Shown: positions 15,802 through 25,515, counted from the first letter of the stretch. The stretch is DNA of 64,000 nucleotides from Thermodesulfobacterium hveragerdense DSM 12571 (GCF_000423845.1 NZ_AUIT01000003.1:51956-115955), one strand, 5' to 3'. Notes: generated by a model not told the origin, from the letters alone. Translations and numbers: made by a program.

Positions 15802-16760
15802 GTAAAAGACAGCATTACAGTTTATGGTGTTTTTTGGGCATATTTCTGTTTTTTTTGGTGTTGGTGCTCAATTTTTCTGTCGAAAAGGTTACCGGCAAAT
15901 CTTCTCTTCCTGAGGTAAAACGAGGATATATCTTTGATAGAAACTACGAGCCTTTAGTCATTACTTTAGAAAACTATAAGGCTTACTATGTTATTAAAAA
16001 CAACAACTGGATGGCTGAGTCTATCCCTGAGGTTGTAAAGGTTTACCTTCCTTCTACTTTAAACCTTCCAAAAAAAGGGATTATCCTTCTTTCTGAGGAT
16101 TTGACGTTAGATGAAGTAGAGAGACTTGCCAGAGAGTCAAGCGTTCTTATAGAAAAATCTTTTAAAAGAAAAATACTGGTTCCAGAGATAGATTTTCTTA
16201 TAGGAGAAACGTTTAATGGTTATGGGGTTTCAGGTTTAGAAAAAAGGTTTGATGTTTCTCTACAGAAGGGAGAGTCTTTGGTATTATCTTTAGACCTCAA
16301 AAAGGAAAAAAGGTTTCTAAATCTTAAAAAACAGTTAGAAACGAATTATCAATTAGGTTTAGCAGAAATAGACCTTTCTACAGGAGAGGTTTTAGCCTAC
16401 GTAGATGAAAAAGAAACCCCGTTGTTTGAAGAAGCCTATCCTTCGTCAGTTTTTGGGATATCTAATAAAAATCAAAAGACGACTTTATGGGGTTTAGGAG
16501 AATACTTTTTGGCCAGTCTTTGTGGTCAGAATATTTCTATCGATTTTGTGAAAAAAAACAAAAAAGTTTGCAATCCAGAGTTGAAAAATTTCTCCAAAGA
16601 CAAGATGATGTTTTTATTTGATAAATCAGTGGTAAGGGTTTATTTTAAGGAGAATAAAATGTTAATCGTAGTTTTAAAAGAAAAGGAAAATCCTTCTGAA
16701 GAAAAAAAGGTTAGTCTTTCTTCAGAACGGTTTGACTATTTATTTGCAGGTTTGTTATGA
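15798..16760 (+). CDS. FtsI/PBP2-like protein without a transpeptidase core
   Basis: It sits where ftsI (PBP3) is expected and keeps the N-terminal features: a membrane anchor at about 10-28 (YSLWCFLGIFLFFLVLVLNF), the RGYIFDRNYEPL motif at 42-53, the GYGVSGLEKRFD hinge at 141-152 and LGLAEIDLSTGEVLAYV at 186-202. The family length is about 550-700 aa, but this protein is 320 aa. At the place of the SxxK nucleophile motif it reads PSSVFG (215-220), so Lys is replaced by Gly. SxN and KTG are absent; only a remnant of the C-terminal strands seems to remain. The frame is intact and overlaps both neighbours by 4 nt, so it appears selected rather than decaying. It is probably a non-catalytic division scaffold; another PBP must provide transpeptidation. 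Confidence 0.75.
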   Translation: MSKRQHYSLWCFLGIFLFFLVLVLNFSVEKVTGKSSLPEVKRGYIFDRNYEPLVITLENYKAYYVIKNNNWMAESIPEVVKVYLPSTLNLPKKGIILLSEDLTLDEVERLARESSVLIEKSFKRKILVPEIDFLIGETFNGYGVSGLEKRFDVSLQKGESLVLSLDLKKEKRFLNLKKQLETNYQLGLAEIDLSTGEVLAYVDEKETPLFEEAYPSSVFGISNKNQKTTLWGLGEYFLASLCGQNISIDFVKKNKKVCNPELKNFSKDKMMFLFDKSVVRVYFKENKMLIVVLKEKENPSEEKKVSLSSERFDYLFAGLL

Positions 16761-18247
16761 AAATTCTGAAGGATATTATTCAGGATGTGGAAATACTAAA
16801 GGTTTATCCTGAGGATGAAGGGTGGTTAACCACCCAAATATATGGAATTGCTGACAACTCTAAAGAGATATCAAAAGGCTATGTTTTTATAGCAAGGAAA
16901 GGGACTAATCTTAGGGGAGAAGACTTTATCCCTGAGGCTATTAACAGCGGGGCTAAGGTTATCGTTAGAGAGACCCCTATAGAGCCCCAAACAATTCCCT
17001 CAGGGGTTTATCAAATCCAGGTAAGAGATGTTAGAAAAGCTCTTTCTCAGATGGCTTTGAATTTTTTTGACCACCCTGAAAAGAAACTAACCCTTATAGG
17101 AGTTACTGGAACCAACGGAAAAACTTCGGTATGCTACTTCACAAAAACATTGTTACAAACTTTGGGGGTAAAAACCGGGTATATAGGAACCATTTTTTAT
17201 GAGATAGAAAGAAGAATTCCTGCTGCTGAGACCACACCTTCTATCATAAAACTTGGTTGGTTGATGAAAGAAATGGTAGATAAAGGATTTAAAGTCTGTG
17301 TGATGGAGGTTTCTTCCCATGCTTTAGACCAAAAAAGAGTAGAAGGGCTTTCCTTTGAAATAGCAGGTTTTACTAATCTTTCAAGAGATCATCTGGATTA
17401 CCATAAAACCATGGAAGCCTATTTTCAGGCTAAAAAGTTACTTTTTACCGATTATTTAACTCCAGAAGGCAAAGTAGTTTTATCTTTTGAGACAGAGTAT
17501 GGAAAAAAACTTTATCAGGAGTTAAAAACCTTTTTACCTGAAAACCGGATCTATATCGTAAATGACGGTTGTTTGAGGGTAGAAATTTTAGGGATGGAAG
17601 AGGGGCTTGAGATAGAGTTAAAATTTTTAGAGACGGGTGAGGTGTATAGGGTCAAAACCTCACTTTTTGGAGAATACCAGGTAAAAAACCTGGCTACGAC
17701 AGTAGGGATTTTGACGGCTTTAGGATATACTAAGGAAGAGATAGTTTTAAGGCTTAATGGACTTAGAAATCCGGTAGGAAGGTTAGAGCTGGTAGCTGAG
17801 TTTAACGGGGCTAAGGTGTTTGTAGACTATGCCCATACTCCTTCTGCTCTGGAATATGCCTTAAAAAGTTTATTACCTCTAAAGAAAAACAGGCTTGTCG
17901 TGGTTTTTGGTTGTGGAGGGAATCGAGATGCTGGTAAAAGACCTCTTATGGGTGAGGTAGCTGAAACTATTGCAGACTATGTAATTATTACCTCAGACAA
18001 CCCTCGTTTTGAAGATCCTGAGAGTATCATCGATGAAATAAAGAAGGGGCTAAAAGGCATAAAACCCTGTGCAGTGATCCCAGACAGAAGAGAAGCCATC
18101 GAGTTTGCGATAAAACTTTTGGAAAAAGGAGATGTATTGTTAATCGCAGGAAAGGGGCACGAAACCTATCAGGAGATTCAGGGAAAAAGGTATCCTTTTT
18201 CTGACCAGGAAGAGGTTTTGGAAACTATAAAGAGGCTGAGAGGTTAA
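16757..18247 (+). CDS. murE: UDP-MurNAc-tripeptide synthetase (meso-diaminopimelate adding)
   Basis: MurE adds the third residue to UDP-MurNAc-L-Ala-D-Glu in the cytoplasm. The 496-aa protein has the ATP loop GVTGTNGKTS at about residue 115, the Mur ligase motif EVSSHALDQKR, and FVDYAHTPSALEYAL in the C-terminal domain. The specificity motif reads DNPR (TSDNPRFEDP), which marks enzymes that use meso-diaminopimelate rather than lysine. It overlaps the ftsI-like gene by 4 nt and is 4 nt from murF. Confidence 0.96.
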   Translation: MKILKDIIQDVEILKVYPEDEGWLTTQIYGIADNSKEISKGYVFIARKGTNLRGEDFIPEAINSGAKVIVRETPIEPQTIPSGVYQIQVRDVRKALSQMALNFFDHPEKKLTLIGVTGTNGKTSVCYFTKTLLQTLGVKTGYIGTIFYEIERRIPAAETTPSIIKLGWLMKEMVDKGFKVCVMEVSSHALDQKRVEGLSFEIAGFTNLSRDHLDYHKTMEAYFQAKKLLFTDYLTPEGKVVLSFETEYGKKLYQELKTFLPENRIYIVNDGCLRVEILGMEEGLEIELKFLETGEVYRVKTSLFGEYQVKNLATTVGILTALGYTKEEIVLRLNGLRNPVGRLELVAEFNGAKVFVDYAHTPSALEYALKSLLPLKKNRLVVVFGCGGNRDAGKRPLMGEVAETIADYVIITSDNPRFEDPESIIDEIKKGLKGIKPCAVIPDRREAIEFAIKLLEKGDVLLIAGKGHETYQEIQGKRYPFSDQEEVLETIKRLRG

Positions 18248-18251
18248 AGAT

Positions 18252-19655
18252 ATGAACGTAGAAAACGTGTTTTTTACCGAAGATATCATCAGAGCTACCT
18301 CTGGGATGTTGTTAAACGGAGACATGGGCTCGAGTTTTAGAGGGATTTCGACTGACACCAGGATCATTAAGCCAGGTTATCTCTTTTGGGCTTTAAAAGG
18401 TAAAAACTTTGATGGACATGATTTTTGGAAAGAGGCTATAGAAAAAGGGGCTAAGGGACTGATTATTTCTCAATTTCCTTCTGGTTTTAGGTTAGAAGAA
18501 TTACCTAAAACCATCTCTGTTATTTTGGTAAAGGATACGTTGATAGCTTTAGGAGATTTTGCAAAATTTTGGAGAAAAAAACTTAATTTTGTTGCAGTAG
18601 CCATCACCGGTTCTTGTGGTAAAACCACCACTAAAGAGCTTTCCTTTGAAATTCTTTCACGATTTTTTAACACCTTTAAAAACTTAGCCAATTATAACAA
18701 CCTTATAGGGGTTCCCCTTTCTGTCCTTTCCATCAAGGAAGACACTGAGGTAGCTGTTTTAGAGCTTGGGACCAACGCTCCTGGAGAGATTGCCCGCTTG
18801 TCAGAAATAGTTTTTCCTCAGGTTTCAGTAATTACCTGTGTGTATCCTGCTCATTTAGAAGGTTTGGTTTCTTTAGAGGGGGTTTTAGAAGAAAAAATAT
18901 CTATTTTTAAAAACACAGACCCTAATGGGAAGTTAGTTTATTTCTATGATCAAGAACCTTTAAGAGAAAAGGCAAAAATTTTTAAACAGGGAAAGATCTC
19001 CTTTGGTTTTGAAGAAGGAGCTGACTTGAGGGTTCAAAACTTAAAACTGGATAAAGACAGGGTTAAAGTAGAAATACTCTTTAAAACCCAAAGAAGGTCG
19101 TTAACCTTACCTCAAATAGGGAAACATAACGTTTTAAACCTGCTTGCAGCAATAGCTGTGGGTTTAAATCTAAACTTAGAGTTAGATCTCATCATAGAAA
19201 AGGTAGAAAAAGAGGTTTCTTTTTATCAAAGGGCTAAATGTTATAAAAAAGGAAGGTTTTTGGTGATAGACGATACTTATAACGCCAACCCTGGTTCTAT
19301 GAGAGCCTCTTTAGAGTGGTTAAAAACCTTTTCAAATTATCTACAAAAGATAGTTATTTTAGGAGATATGTTAGAATTAGGGTCTGAAAGTAAACGTTAT
19401 CACGAAGAGATCGGAGATTTAGCTAAACAAATAGCTGATCAGGCCTACTTTATAGGGGAAAATGCTAAATTTTATGCCACTACCTTTTCTCCAAAGCCTT
19501 GTGAGGTCTTTGCAACCACAGAGGATTTCTTAGAAAATCTTAGATTTTTGAGGATTAAAGACCTATTCTCTGAAAATACGGTTATTTTAGTAAAGGGCTC
19601 AAGGGGTTTAAGGCTTGAGAGGGTGGTAGAAAGACTTTTGGAGGAACTTGAGTAA
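18252..19655 (+). CDS. murF: UDP-MurNAc-tripeptide:D-Ala-D-Ala ligase
   Basis: MurF adds D-Ala-D-Ala to complete the UDP-MurNAc-pentapeptide. The 467-aa product shows the ATP loop ITGSCGKTTTKE at about residue 118, the NYNNLIGVPLSVL motif, ELGTNAPGEIARL, and IDDTYNANPGSMRASL in the C-terminal domain. All of these are typical. The start is ATG 18252, just after the murE stop, and its last base overlaps the mraY start (TAATG). Confidence 0.96.
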   Translation: MNVENVFFTEDIIRATSGMLLNGDMGSSFRGISTDTRIIKPGYLFWALKGKNFDGHDFWKEAIEKGAKGLIISQFPSGFRLEELPKTISVILVKDTLIALGDFAKFWRKKLNFVAVAITGSCGKTTTKELSFEILSRFFNTFKNLANYNNLIGVPLSVLSIKEDTEVAVLELGTNAPGEIARLSEIVFPQVSVITCVYPAHLEGLVSLEGVLEEKISIFKNTDPNGKLVYFYDQEPLREKAKIFKQGKISFGFEEGADLRVQNLKLDKDRVKVEILFKTQRRSLTLPQIGKHNVLNLLAAIAVGLNLNLELDLIIEKVEKEVSFYQRAKCYKKGRFLVIDDTYNANPGSMRASLEWLKTFSNYLQKIVILGDMLELGSESKRYHEEIGDLAKQIADQAYFIGENAKFYATTFSPKPCEVFATTEDFLENLRFLRIKDLFSENTVILVKGSRGLRLERVVERLLEELE

Positions 19656-20734
19656 TGCTTTATCAATTTTTGTACTCTTTAACCGATTATTTTTCGTTGT
19701 TCAACGTGTTCAAGTATATTACGTTTAGGATGATATGTGGTGCGATAACCTCGTTTTTTTTGGTTTATTTTTTGATGCCACCTTTTATTCGGTTTATGAA
19801 ACTCAAACAGTTTGGACAGATAGTAAGAGAGGAAGGACCATCTCATCATAAAAAAAAGACAGGAACCCCTACGATGGGGGGGACTGTGGTACTTTTTTCT
19901 ATACTGGTGTCCTGTATTCTTTGGTGTAAGCTTTCTAATCCTTTTGTATGGTTAGTCCTCTTGGTTACTATGGGTTTTGGTTTGGTAGGGTTTTTAGACG
20001 ACTATTTAAAAATAAAAAGAAAGAAAAATTTAGGGCTTAGAGCCAGAGAAAAGATCCTTTTACAGGTTTTTTTGGTAGGTCTGTTTTATTTTATTACGTT
20101 TAAAGGGCTTGGGTTTTCCTCTCAGTTGGTTTTCCCGTTTTTTAAAAAATTGATTATAGATTTAGGGATTGGCTATCTTTTGTTTAGCATGTTGGTTATC
20201 CTTGGGAGTTCTAACGCAATGAACCTTACAGACGGGCTTGATGGTTTAGCCACGGTGCCTTTTGTTGTGGTTGCCGGGGTTTACAGCGTTTTAAGTTATG
20301 TCGTAGGTAACATAAAGTTTTCTACCTATCTTTTATTACCTTACATACCTTATGCCGGTGAATTAGCCATCGTTTGTGCCATCTTTATAGGAGCAGGATT
20401 AGGGTTTTTGTGGTATAATTCCTATCCAGCAGAGATTTTTATGGGAGACGTAGGGTCTTTAGGATTAGGGGCAGGGTTGGGGTGTATTTCTATTTTAGTA
20501 AAACAGGAATTTTTGTTGGTGATAGCCGGGGCTATTTTTGTGATGGAGGCACTTTCTGTAATGTTGCAGGTAGGTTATTTTAAGCTTACCCATGGAAAAA
20601 GGATTTTTAAGATGGCTCCGTTACATCACCATTTTGAACTTTTAGGTTGGCCAGAAAATAAAGTAGTCGTAAGGTTTTGGATTATTTCTTTAATTTTTGG
20701 TCTTATAGCTTTAAGTACTTTAAAAATTAGGTAG
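19655..20734 (+). CDS. mraY: Phospho-MurNAc-pentapeptide transferase
   Basis: MraY transfers phospho-MurNAc-pentapeptide to undecaprenyl phosphate, making lipid I in the inner membrane. The 359-aa protein has about ten transmembrane helices, the conserved HHKKKTGTPTMGG loop, the FLDDYLK aspartates, NAMNLTDGLDGLA and the HHHFELLGWPE C-terminal motif. Length and motifs are standard. Confidence 0.97.
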   Translation: MLYQFLYSLTDYFSLFNVFKYITFRMICGAITSFFLVYFLMPPFIRFMKLKQFGQIVREEGPSHHKKKTGTPTMGGTVVLFSILVSCILWCKLSNPFVWLVLLVTMGFGLVGFLDDYLKIKRKKNLGLRAREKILLQVFLVGLFYFITFKGLGFSSQLVFPFFKKLIIDLGIGYLLFSMLVILGSSNAMNLTDGLDGLATVPFVVVAGVYSVLSYVVGNIKFSTYLLLPYIPYAGELAIVCAIFIGAGLGFLWYNSYPAEIFMGDVGSLGLGAGLGCISILVKQEFLLVIAGAIFVMEALSVMLQVGYFKLTHGKRIFKMAPLHHHFELLGWPENKVVVRFWIISLIFGLIALSTLKIR

Positions 20735-20744
20735 GTGAAAGATA

Positions 20745-22139
20745 ATGGAAATCTCAGAAAAAAAGATAGTAGTTATCGGTTTTGGAAGAAGTGGACAGGC
20801 TGCTACTAAACTTTTACTTAAAAAAGGGGCTAAGGTTTTGGTTTCTGAGACCAACCCCAGAGAAAAATTTGATCCCTCTTTGATTTCTAAATTTGAAACC
20901 CAGGGGGTTGAGTTTAAGTTTGGAGGCCATGAGATAGAAGATTTTTTGAAATCCGATTTAGTAGTTGTAAGTCCAGGGGTGCCAAGAGAGGTCTATCAGG
21001 AATGTTTGGAAAAAGGTATCCCGGTGTTAGGAGAGATCGAACTTGCCTGGCAGTTTTTAAAAAGCAAAGACCAGGTTATAGCTATCACCGGTACCAACGG
21101 AAAAACCACTACTACTGCTATGGTTTCTGACCTTTTAAAGCTTTCAGGATATAAGGTGTTTACCGGTGGAAATTATGGTATCCCCCTTTCAGAACTGGTT
21201 TCTCGGGATACCGAGGTAGACAAAATCGTACTTGAGGTGTCCAGCTTTCAGTTGGAAACCATAGAAACTTTTAAGCCCAAAGTAGGGATTTTGCTTAACA
21301 TTACCCCTGACCACTTAGAGAGGTATGAATCAGAAAAAGAGTATGCCTATTACAAGTATAGGCTTTTTGAAAATCAAACCTCTCAAGACTATAGCATCCT
21401 TCCTTTAAACGAACCTTGGTTTTCTCATTTTCAGGACTTGGTGAAGGGTAAGGTCTGCTTTTTTTCTGAAAAAGAAGACAAGGCAGCTCAAGCTTATCTG
21501 AAAGATGAAAACCAATTTGTATTAAGGATAGGGGATAAAGAAGAGGTATATTCTTTTAAGGGTTTTAAGTTATTGGGTTTACATAACAAGTTAAACTATA
21601 TAGTGGCAAGCTTGGGGGCACGTCTTATGGGGGCATCTCCCTCAAGCGTTGAAAGACTGATAACAGAGTTTAAAGGGTTCCCCCACAGGATAGAGTATGT
21701 AACCTCTTTAGGAGGGGTGATTTTTATCAATGATTCTAAGGCTACTAACGTAGATGCCACTTTGCAGGCTTTAAAAGGGCTTGAGGGAAGATTTATTCTT
21801 ATCATGGGAGGAAGACATAAAGGAGCCTCCTATAGTCCTCTAATTCCTTATATTAAACAAAAGGTTAAGGCTTTGGTGTTGATGGGTGAGGCAAGGTATG
21901 TGATAGCTGAAGAATTAGGTCAGGTAGTGGAAACCTATCTTGCGGAAAACTTAGCCCAGGCTGTGGCCATTGCTTTAAAATTAGCCGATCCTGGAGATTG
22001 TGTGCTATTATCTCCTGCTTGTTCCAGTTTTGACCAGTTTAAAAACTATGAAGAGAGGGGAGAGGTCTTTAGAGAACTGGTTTTTAAGTATGCCCCTCTT
22101 TTTCTTAAAAGCCACGAAATAAACGAGGTATACCATTGA
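20745..22139 (+). CDS. murD: UDP-MurNAc-L-alanine:D-glutamate ligase
   Basis: MurD adds D-Glu to UDP-MurNAc-L-Ala. The 464-aa protein begins with a Rossmann-like domain (VVIGFGRSGQAATKLL), has the ATP loop AITGTNGKTTTTAM at about residue 111, EVSSFQLETIETF, and INDSKATNVDATLQAL in the C-terminal domain. Its stop overlaps the murG start by 4 nt. In most bacteria ftsW lies here between murD and murG; in this cluster it is missing. Confidence 0.96.
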   Translation: MEISEKKIVVIGFGRSGQAATKLLLKKGAKVLVSETNPREKFDPSLISKFETQGVEFKFGGHEIEDFLKSDLVVVSPGVPREVYQECLEKGIPVLGEIELAWQFLKSKDQVIAITGTNGKTTTTAMVSDLLKLSGYKVFTGGNYGIPLSELVSRDTEVDKIVLEVSSFQLETIETFKPKVGILLNITPDHLERYESEKEYAYYKYRLFENQTSQDYSILPLNEPWFSHFQDLVKGKVCFFSEKEDKAAQAYLKDENQFVLRIGDKEEVYSFKGFKLLGLHNKLNYIVASLGARLMGASPSSVERLITEFKGFPHRIEYVTSLGGVIFINDSKATNVDATLQALKGLEGRFILIMGGRHKGASYSPLIPYIKQKVKALVLMGEARYVIAEELGQVVETYLAENLAQAVAIALKLADPGDCVLLSPACSSFDQFKNYEERGEVFRELVFKYAPLFLKSHEINEVYH

Positions 22140-23215
22140 GGTGGTTGATTGTAGCCGGAGGAACAGGAGGACATCTTTTCCCAGGGATAGCGGTTGCAGA
22201 AGAATTGCAGAGATTGGGTAAGGAGGTTTGTTTTGTTTCTGGCAAAAGAAAGATAGAAAAGACCATACTTAAAGATAGACCTTTTAAAGTTTATGAAATC
22301 GACGTAGAAGGGTTTTTAGGAAGGTCGATGTTAAATAAGTTTAGGGCTGGATTAAAGATGGTAAAAGGGATATTTCAGTCTTACCGGTTAATAAACCATC
22401 TTAATCCAGATATTATTTTTGCTACTGGTGGGTATATTTCTTTCCCTGTGGTGATTGCAGGAAAAATAAAAAACAAGGTTACTGCCCTTCATGAGCAAAA
22501 CGTAGAACCCGGATTGGCTAATAAAATACTTTCTTATATGGTAAACAGGGTTTTTATAAGTATCCCAGGTAGCGAAAAGTCTTTCCCCAAGGGAAAGGTA
22601 GTTTTTTCAGGAAATCCTGTGAGAAAGTCTATCTTGGCAAAAAGGCCTAAGGAACATACAGGTTTAGGGTTGTTGATTTTAGGAGGGAGTTTAGGGGCGA
22701 GGTTTATTAACGAGTTAGCCTTAGAAATCATGCCTAAACTGTTGATCCATTTCAAAGATTTATTAGTTTTTCATCAAACAGGGATAGAGGAATACGAAAA
22801 GGTTAAGAATACTTACGAAAAAACAATACCTAAGGATTGGCAAGAAAGGGTTAGGGTTTTTCCGTTTATAGAGGATATGGGTTGGGCGTATTCTCAGGCA
22901 GACCTGTTTTTAGGAAGGGCTGGGGCTACCACCTTGGCTGAGCTTTTTGCTGTAGGATTGCCAGCTGTTTTTATTCCTTTCCCTTATGCTACCCGAGACC
23001 ATCAAAAGAAGAATGCCTTGAGGGTAGCTGAAAAAGGAGGGGCGGTGGTTGTAGACCAAAAAGAGGCAACCCCAGATAAAGTTTTACAGGTTTTGAAGAA
23101 TCTGCTTAACGATAGGAAAAAACTACAGGAGATGGCTGAAGTTATGAAAAGTTTTTTTGTTCCTTCTTCAGAAAAGATTATCATCGAGGAGCTTGAGAGG
23201 TTGGCTAATGTTTAA
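22136..23215 (+). CDS. murG: UDP-GlcNAc:lipid I N-acetylglucosamine transferase
   Basis: MurG adds GlcNAc to lipid I to form lipid II on the cytoplasmic face of the membrane. The start is GTG (or the equivalent in the overlap) giving RWLIVAGGTGGHLFPGIAVA. The glycine-rich GGTGGH loop, TGGYISFPVVIAGK, HEQNVEPGLANK, and the C-terminal LFLGRAGATTLAELFAVGLP nucleotide-sugar motif are present. It is 359 aa long. It overlaps murD by 4 nt and murC by 8 nt. Confidence 0.96.
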   Translation: MRWLIVAGGTGGHLFPGIAVAEELQRLGKEVCFVSGKRKIEKTILKDRPFKVYEIDVEGFLGRSMLNKFRAGLKMVKGIFQSYRLINHLNPDIIFATGGYISFPVVIAGKIKNKVTALHEQNVEPGLANKILSYMVNRVFISIPGSEKSFPKGKVVFSGNPVRKSILAKRPKEHTGLGLLILGGSLGARFINELALEIMPKLLIHFKDLLVFHQTGIEEYEKVKNTYEKTIPKDWQERVRVFPFIEDMGWAYSQADLFLGRAGATTLAELFAVGLPAVFIPFPYATRDHQKKNALRVAEKGGAVVVDQKEATPDKVLQVLKNLLNDRKKLQEMAEVMKSFFVPSSEKIIIEELERLANV

Positions 23216-24611
23216 GGTTTTTGGTCATAAAGATGGGCCTAAAAGGATACATTTTATAGGGATAGGTGGCGTAGGGATGAGCAGCTTAGCCATGGTGTTG
23301 TACTCCTTAGGACATAAGGTCAGTGGTTGCGACCTTAACAAAAGTAAATATACCGAAATGTTAGAGAAACAAGGGATAAAAGTTTATTACCAGCACCATG
23401 AAGACCACCTTAAAAAGGTAGACATAGTGGTTTATTCGTCGGCGATTTCTCAGGACAATCCAGAGCTTTCTAAAGCTAAAGAAATGGGAATTTGGGTTAT
23501 CCCTCGGGCTCAGATGTTGGCAGAAGTGATGAACCTTTATCCAAAAAGTATTGTGGTAGCAGGTTCTCATGGTAAAACCACGACTACCTCTATGATAGCA
23601 GAAATGCTGCTTAAATTGGATAAAAGCCCTACGGTCATAGTGGGAGGGATCATATCTAACATCAAAACCCATTCTGTTTTAGGTAAAGGAGATTATTTGG
23701 TGGCTGAAGCTGATGAGAGCGACGGTTCCTTTTTATGTTATAACCCTTATATAGAGGTAATCACCAACATCGACGTAGAACATTTGGATTTTTATGCAGA
23801 CTTCAACGCTATCAAAAAGGCTTTTATCAATTTTATAAAAAAATGTTCTCCTGAGGGACGGGTTATAATCTGTGGAGACGACCCAGGGGTAAAAGAGGTA
23901 CTTAAAGAGATTGCAGGACCTTTTTTACTATATGGTTTTTCGTCAGGAAATCAGTTGAGGGCAGAGGTTATAGAAGAGGACGAAGGTTATCCTTTAGTAA
24001 AGGTTGAGTTTCAGGAAAAGTTCTTAGGACAGATGAGGCTCTCTATCCCTGGTAAACATAATGTTTGTAATGCGTTAGCTGCTATAGGGGTGGCTTTAGA
24101 GCTTGGTCTTCCGATTAAACAGGTGATAGAAATTTTACAAGAGTTTAAAGGAGCAGGCAGAAGGCTTGAGTTTAAAGGTGTTTGGAAAGGAGCGGTCCTG
24201 ATAGATGACTATGCACATCATCCTACCGAAATCAAAGCTTCTCTTGAAGCCTTAAGGAAGGTTTATAAAGATAAAAAGCTTGTGCTTATTTTTCAACCCC
24301 ATCGTTATACCAGGACTAAGTTTTTATGGGATAAGTTTTTGTTAGCCTTAAAAGAACCTGATATTCTGGTTTTGACTGAAATTTATCCCGCAAGCGAAAA
24401 ACCTATACCTGGGATTTCAGGTTATATCCTTTTTGAAAACCTAAAAAATCTTAGAGGAGGAAAACCTACGTTTTTTGTAGAAAACTTAGATAACATAAAA
24501 GAGCTTCTTGAAGATATATTAGATGAAAACCAGGTTGTTATTACTATGGGAGCAGGGAACGTTTATAAACTCCACAGATTACTCTTAGAAAAAGATGAGG
24601 CAAGACATTAA
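23208..24611 (+). CDS. murC: UDP-MurNAc:L-alanine ligase
   Basis: MurC adds L-Ala to UDP-MurNAc. The start is ATG 23208, giving MFKVFGHKDGPKRIHFIGIG; the open frame reaches further upstream, but that part lies within murG and lacks homology. Motifs seen are HFIGIGGVGMSSLA, the ATP loop GSHGKTTTTSM, EADESDGSFL, and DDYAHHPTEIKASL in the C-terminal domain. The protein is 467 aa. Overlaps with murG (8 nt) and murB (17 nt) indicate coupling. Confidence 0.95.
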   Translation: MFKVFGHKDGPKRIHFIGIGGVGMSSLAMVLYSLGHKVSGCDLNKSKYTEMLEKQGIKVYYQHHEDHLKKVDIVVYSSAISQDNPELSKAKEMGIWVIPRAQMLAEVMNLYPKSIVVAGSHGKTTTTSMIAEMLLKLDKSPTVIVGGIISNIKTHSVLGKGDYLVAEADESDGSFLCYNPYIEVITNIDVEHLDFYADFNAIKKAFINFIKKCSPEGRVIICGDDPGVKEVLKEIAGPFLLYGFSSGNQLRAEVIEEDEGYPLVKVEFQEKFLGQMRLSIPGKHNVCNALAAIGVALELGLPIKQVIEILQEFKGAGRRLEFKGVWKGAVLIDDYAHHPTEIKASLEALRKVYKDKKLVLIFQPHRYTRTKFLWDKFLLALKEPDILVLTEIYPASEKPIPGISGYILFENLKNLRGGKPTFFVENLDNIKELLEDILDENQVVITMGAGNVYKLHRLLLEKDEARH

Positions 24612-25515
24612 AGAATTTTTAGAAAAAAACAACATTTTTTACTTAGAAAACGAACCTTTAGCTTCCTACACTACCATAAAGATAGGTGGACCTTGTGATT
24701 TTTTGGTTTTTCCAGAAGAAAAAGAGGTTTTAGTAAAACTACTAGAGTTTTTGGAAAATACAGGGACACCTTTTTATATTTTGGGTGGAGGGAGTAATCT
24801 TTTGGTTGCAGACGAAGGTTTTAACGGGGTAGTGATTAGCCTAAAAAGATTAAAAGGGATTGAGGTTTTAAATGAGGAAAAAGACGAGGTAGTTTTGAAG
24901 GTCAAAGCTGGGACGGGGGTTAATGAGCTTATAAGTTTATGTCTTAAAAAAGGGTTTTCTGGTATGGAGTTTTTAGCAGGGGTTCCTGCAACCATAGGTG
25001 GGATGGTTAGGATGAACGCAGGGGCCTTTGGAAGAAGTATTTCTCAGATAGTAAAAAAAGTACTACTTTACCATAAGGGGAATTTAGACTATTGTGAAGT
25101 TAGTGAGGAGGACTGGAGTTATAGAAAGTTTAAAAAAGAGGGGGTTATTTTAGAAGCAGAGCTTAAGCTTGAAAAAAGTGAAAAAGAGGTGGTAAAAAGA
25201 AAAGTTTTAGAGTTTTTAAACAAAAGAAGACTTACCCAACCGATTTCTAAAAGGACCTTTGGGTCGGTGTTTAAGAACCCTCCTTGTTATTATGCCGGTC
25301 AGTTGATAGAGGCCTGTGGTTTAAAAGGGTATAGGATAGGAGGAGCAGGGATATCTAAAAAACATGCGAATTTTATCGTAAATTTAGGTAGAGCCAAGGC
25401 TAAAGAGGTGTTAGAATTGATGAAGTTGGCTAAAACAAAGGTGTGGGAAAAGTTTAGGGTAAAGTTAGACCCTGAGGTAAAGTTTTTGGGAATAAAAGAT
25501 GAAGAGATTTTTTAG
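24595..25515 (+). CDS. murB: UDP-N-acetylenolpyruvoylglucosamine reductase
   Basis: MurB is the FAD enzyme that reduces UDP-GlcNAc-enolpyruvate to UDP-MurNAc. The 306-aa protein has the FAD-binding TTIKIGGPCDFLVFP and YILGGGSNLLV, the GVPATIGGMVRMNAGAFG loop, the proton-donor serine region TFGSVFKNP, and GISKKHANFIVN near the end. It is 17 nt into the murC end and overlaps ftsQ by 17 nt. No ddl gene follows, unlike in E. coli; D-Ala-D-Ala ligase must be elsewhere. Confidence 0.95.
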   Translation: MRQDIKEFLEKNNIFYLENEPLASYTTIKIGGPCDFLVFPEEKEVLVKLLEFLENTGTPFYILGGGSNLLVADEGFNGVVISLKRLKGIEVLNEEKDEVVLKVKAGTGVNELISLCLKKGFSGMEFLAGVPATIGGMVRMNAGAFGRSISQIVKKVLLYHKGNLDYCEVSEEDWSYRKFKKEGVILEAELKLEKSEKEVVKRKVLEFLNKRRLTQPISKRTFGSVFKNPPCYYAGQLIEACGLKGYRIGGAGISKKHANFIVNLGRAKAKEVLELMKLAKTKVWEKFRVKLDPEVKFLGIKDEEIF

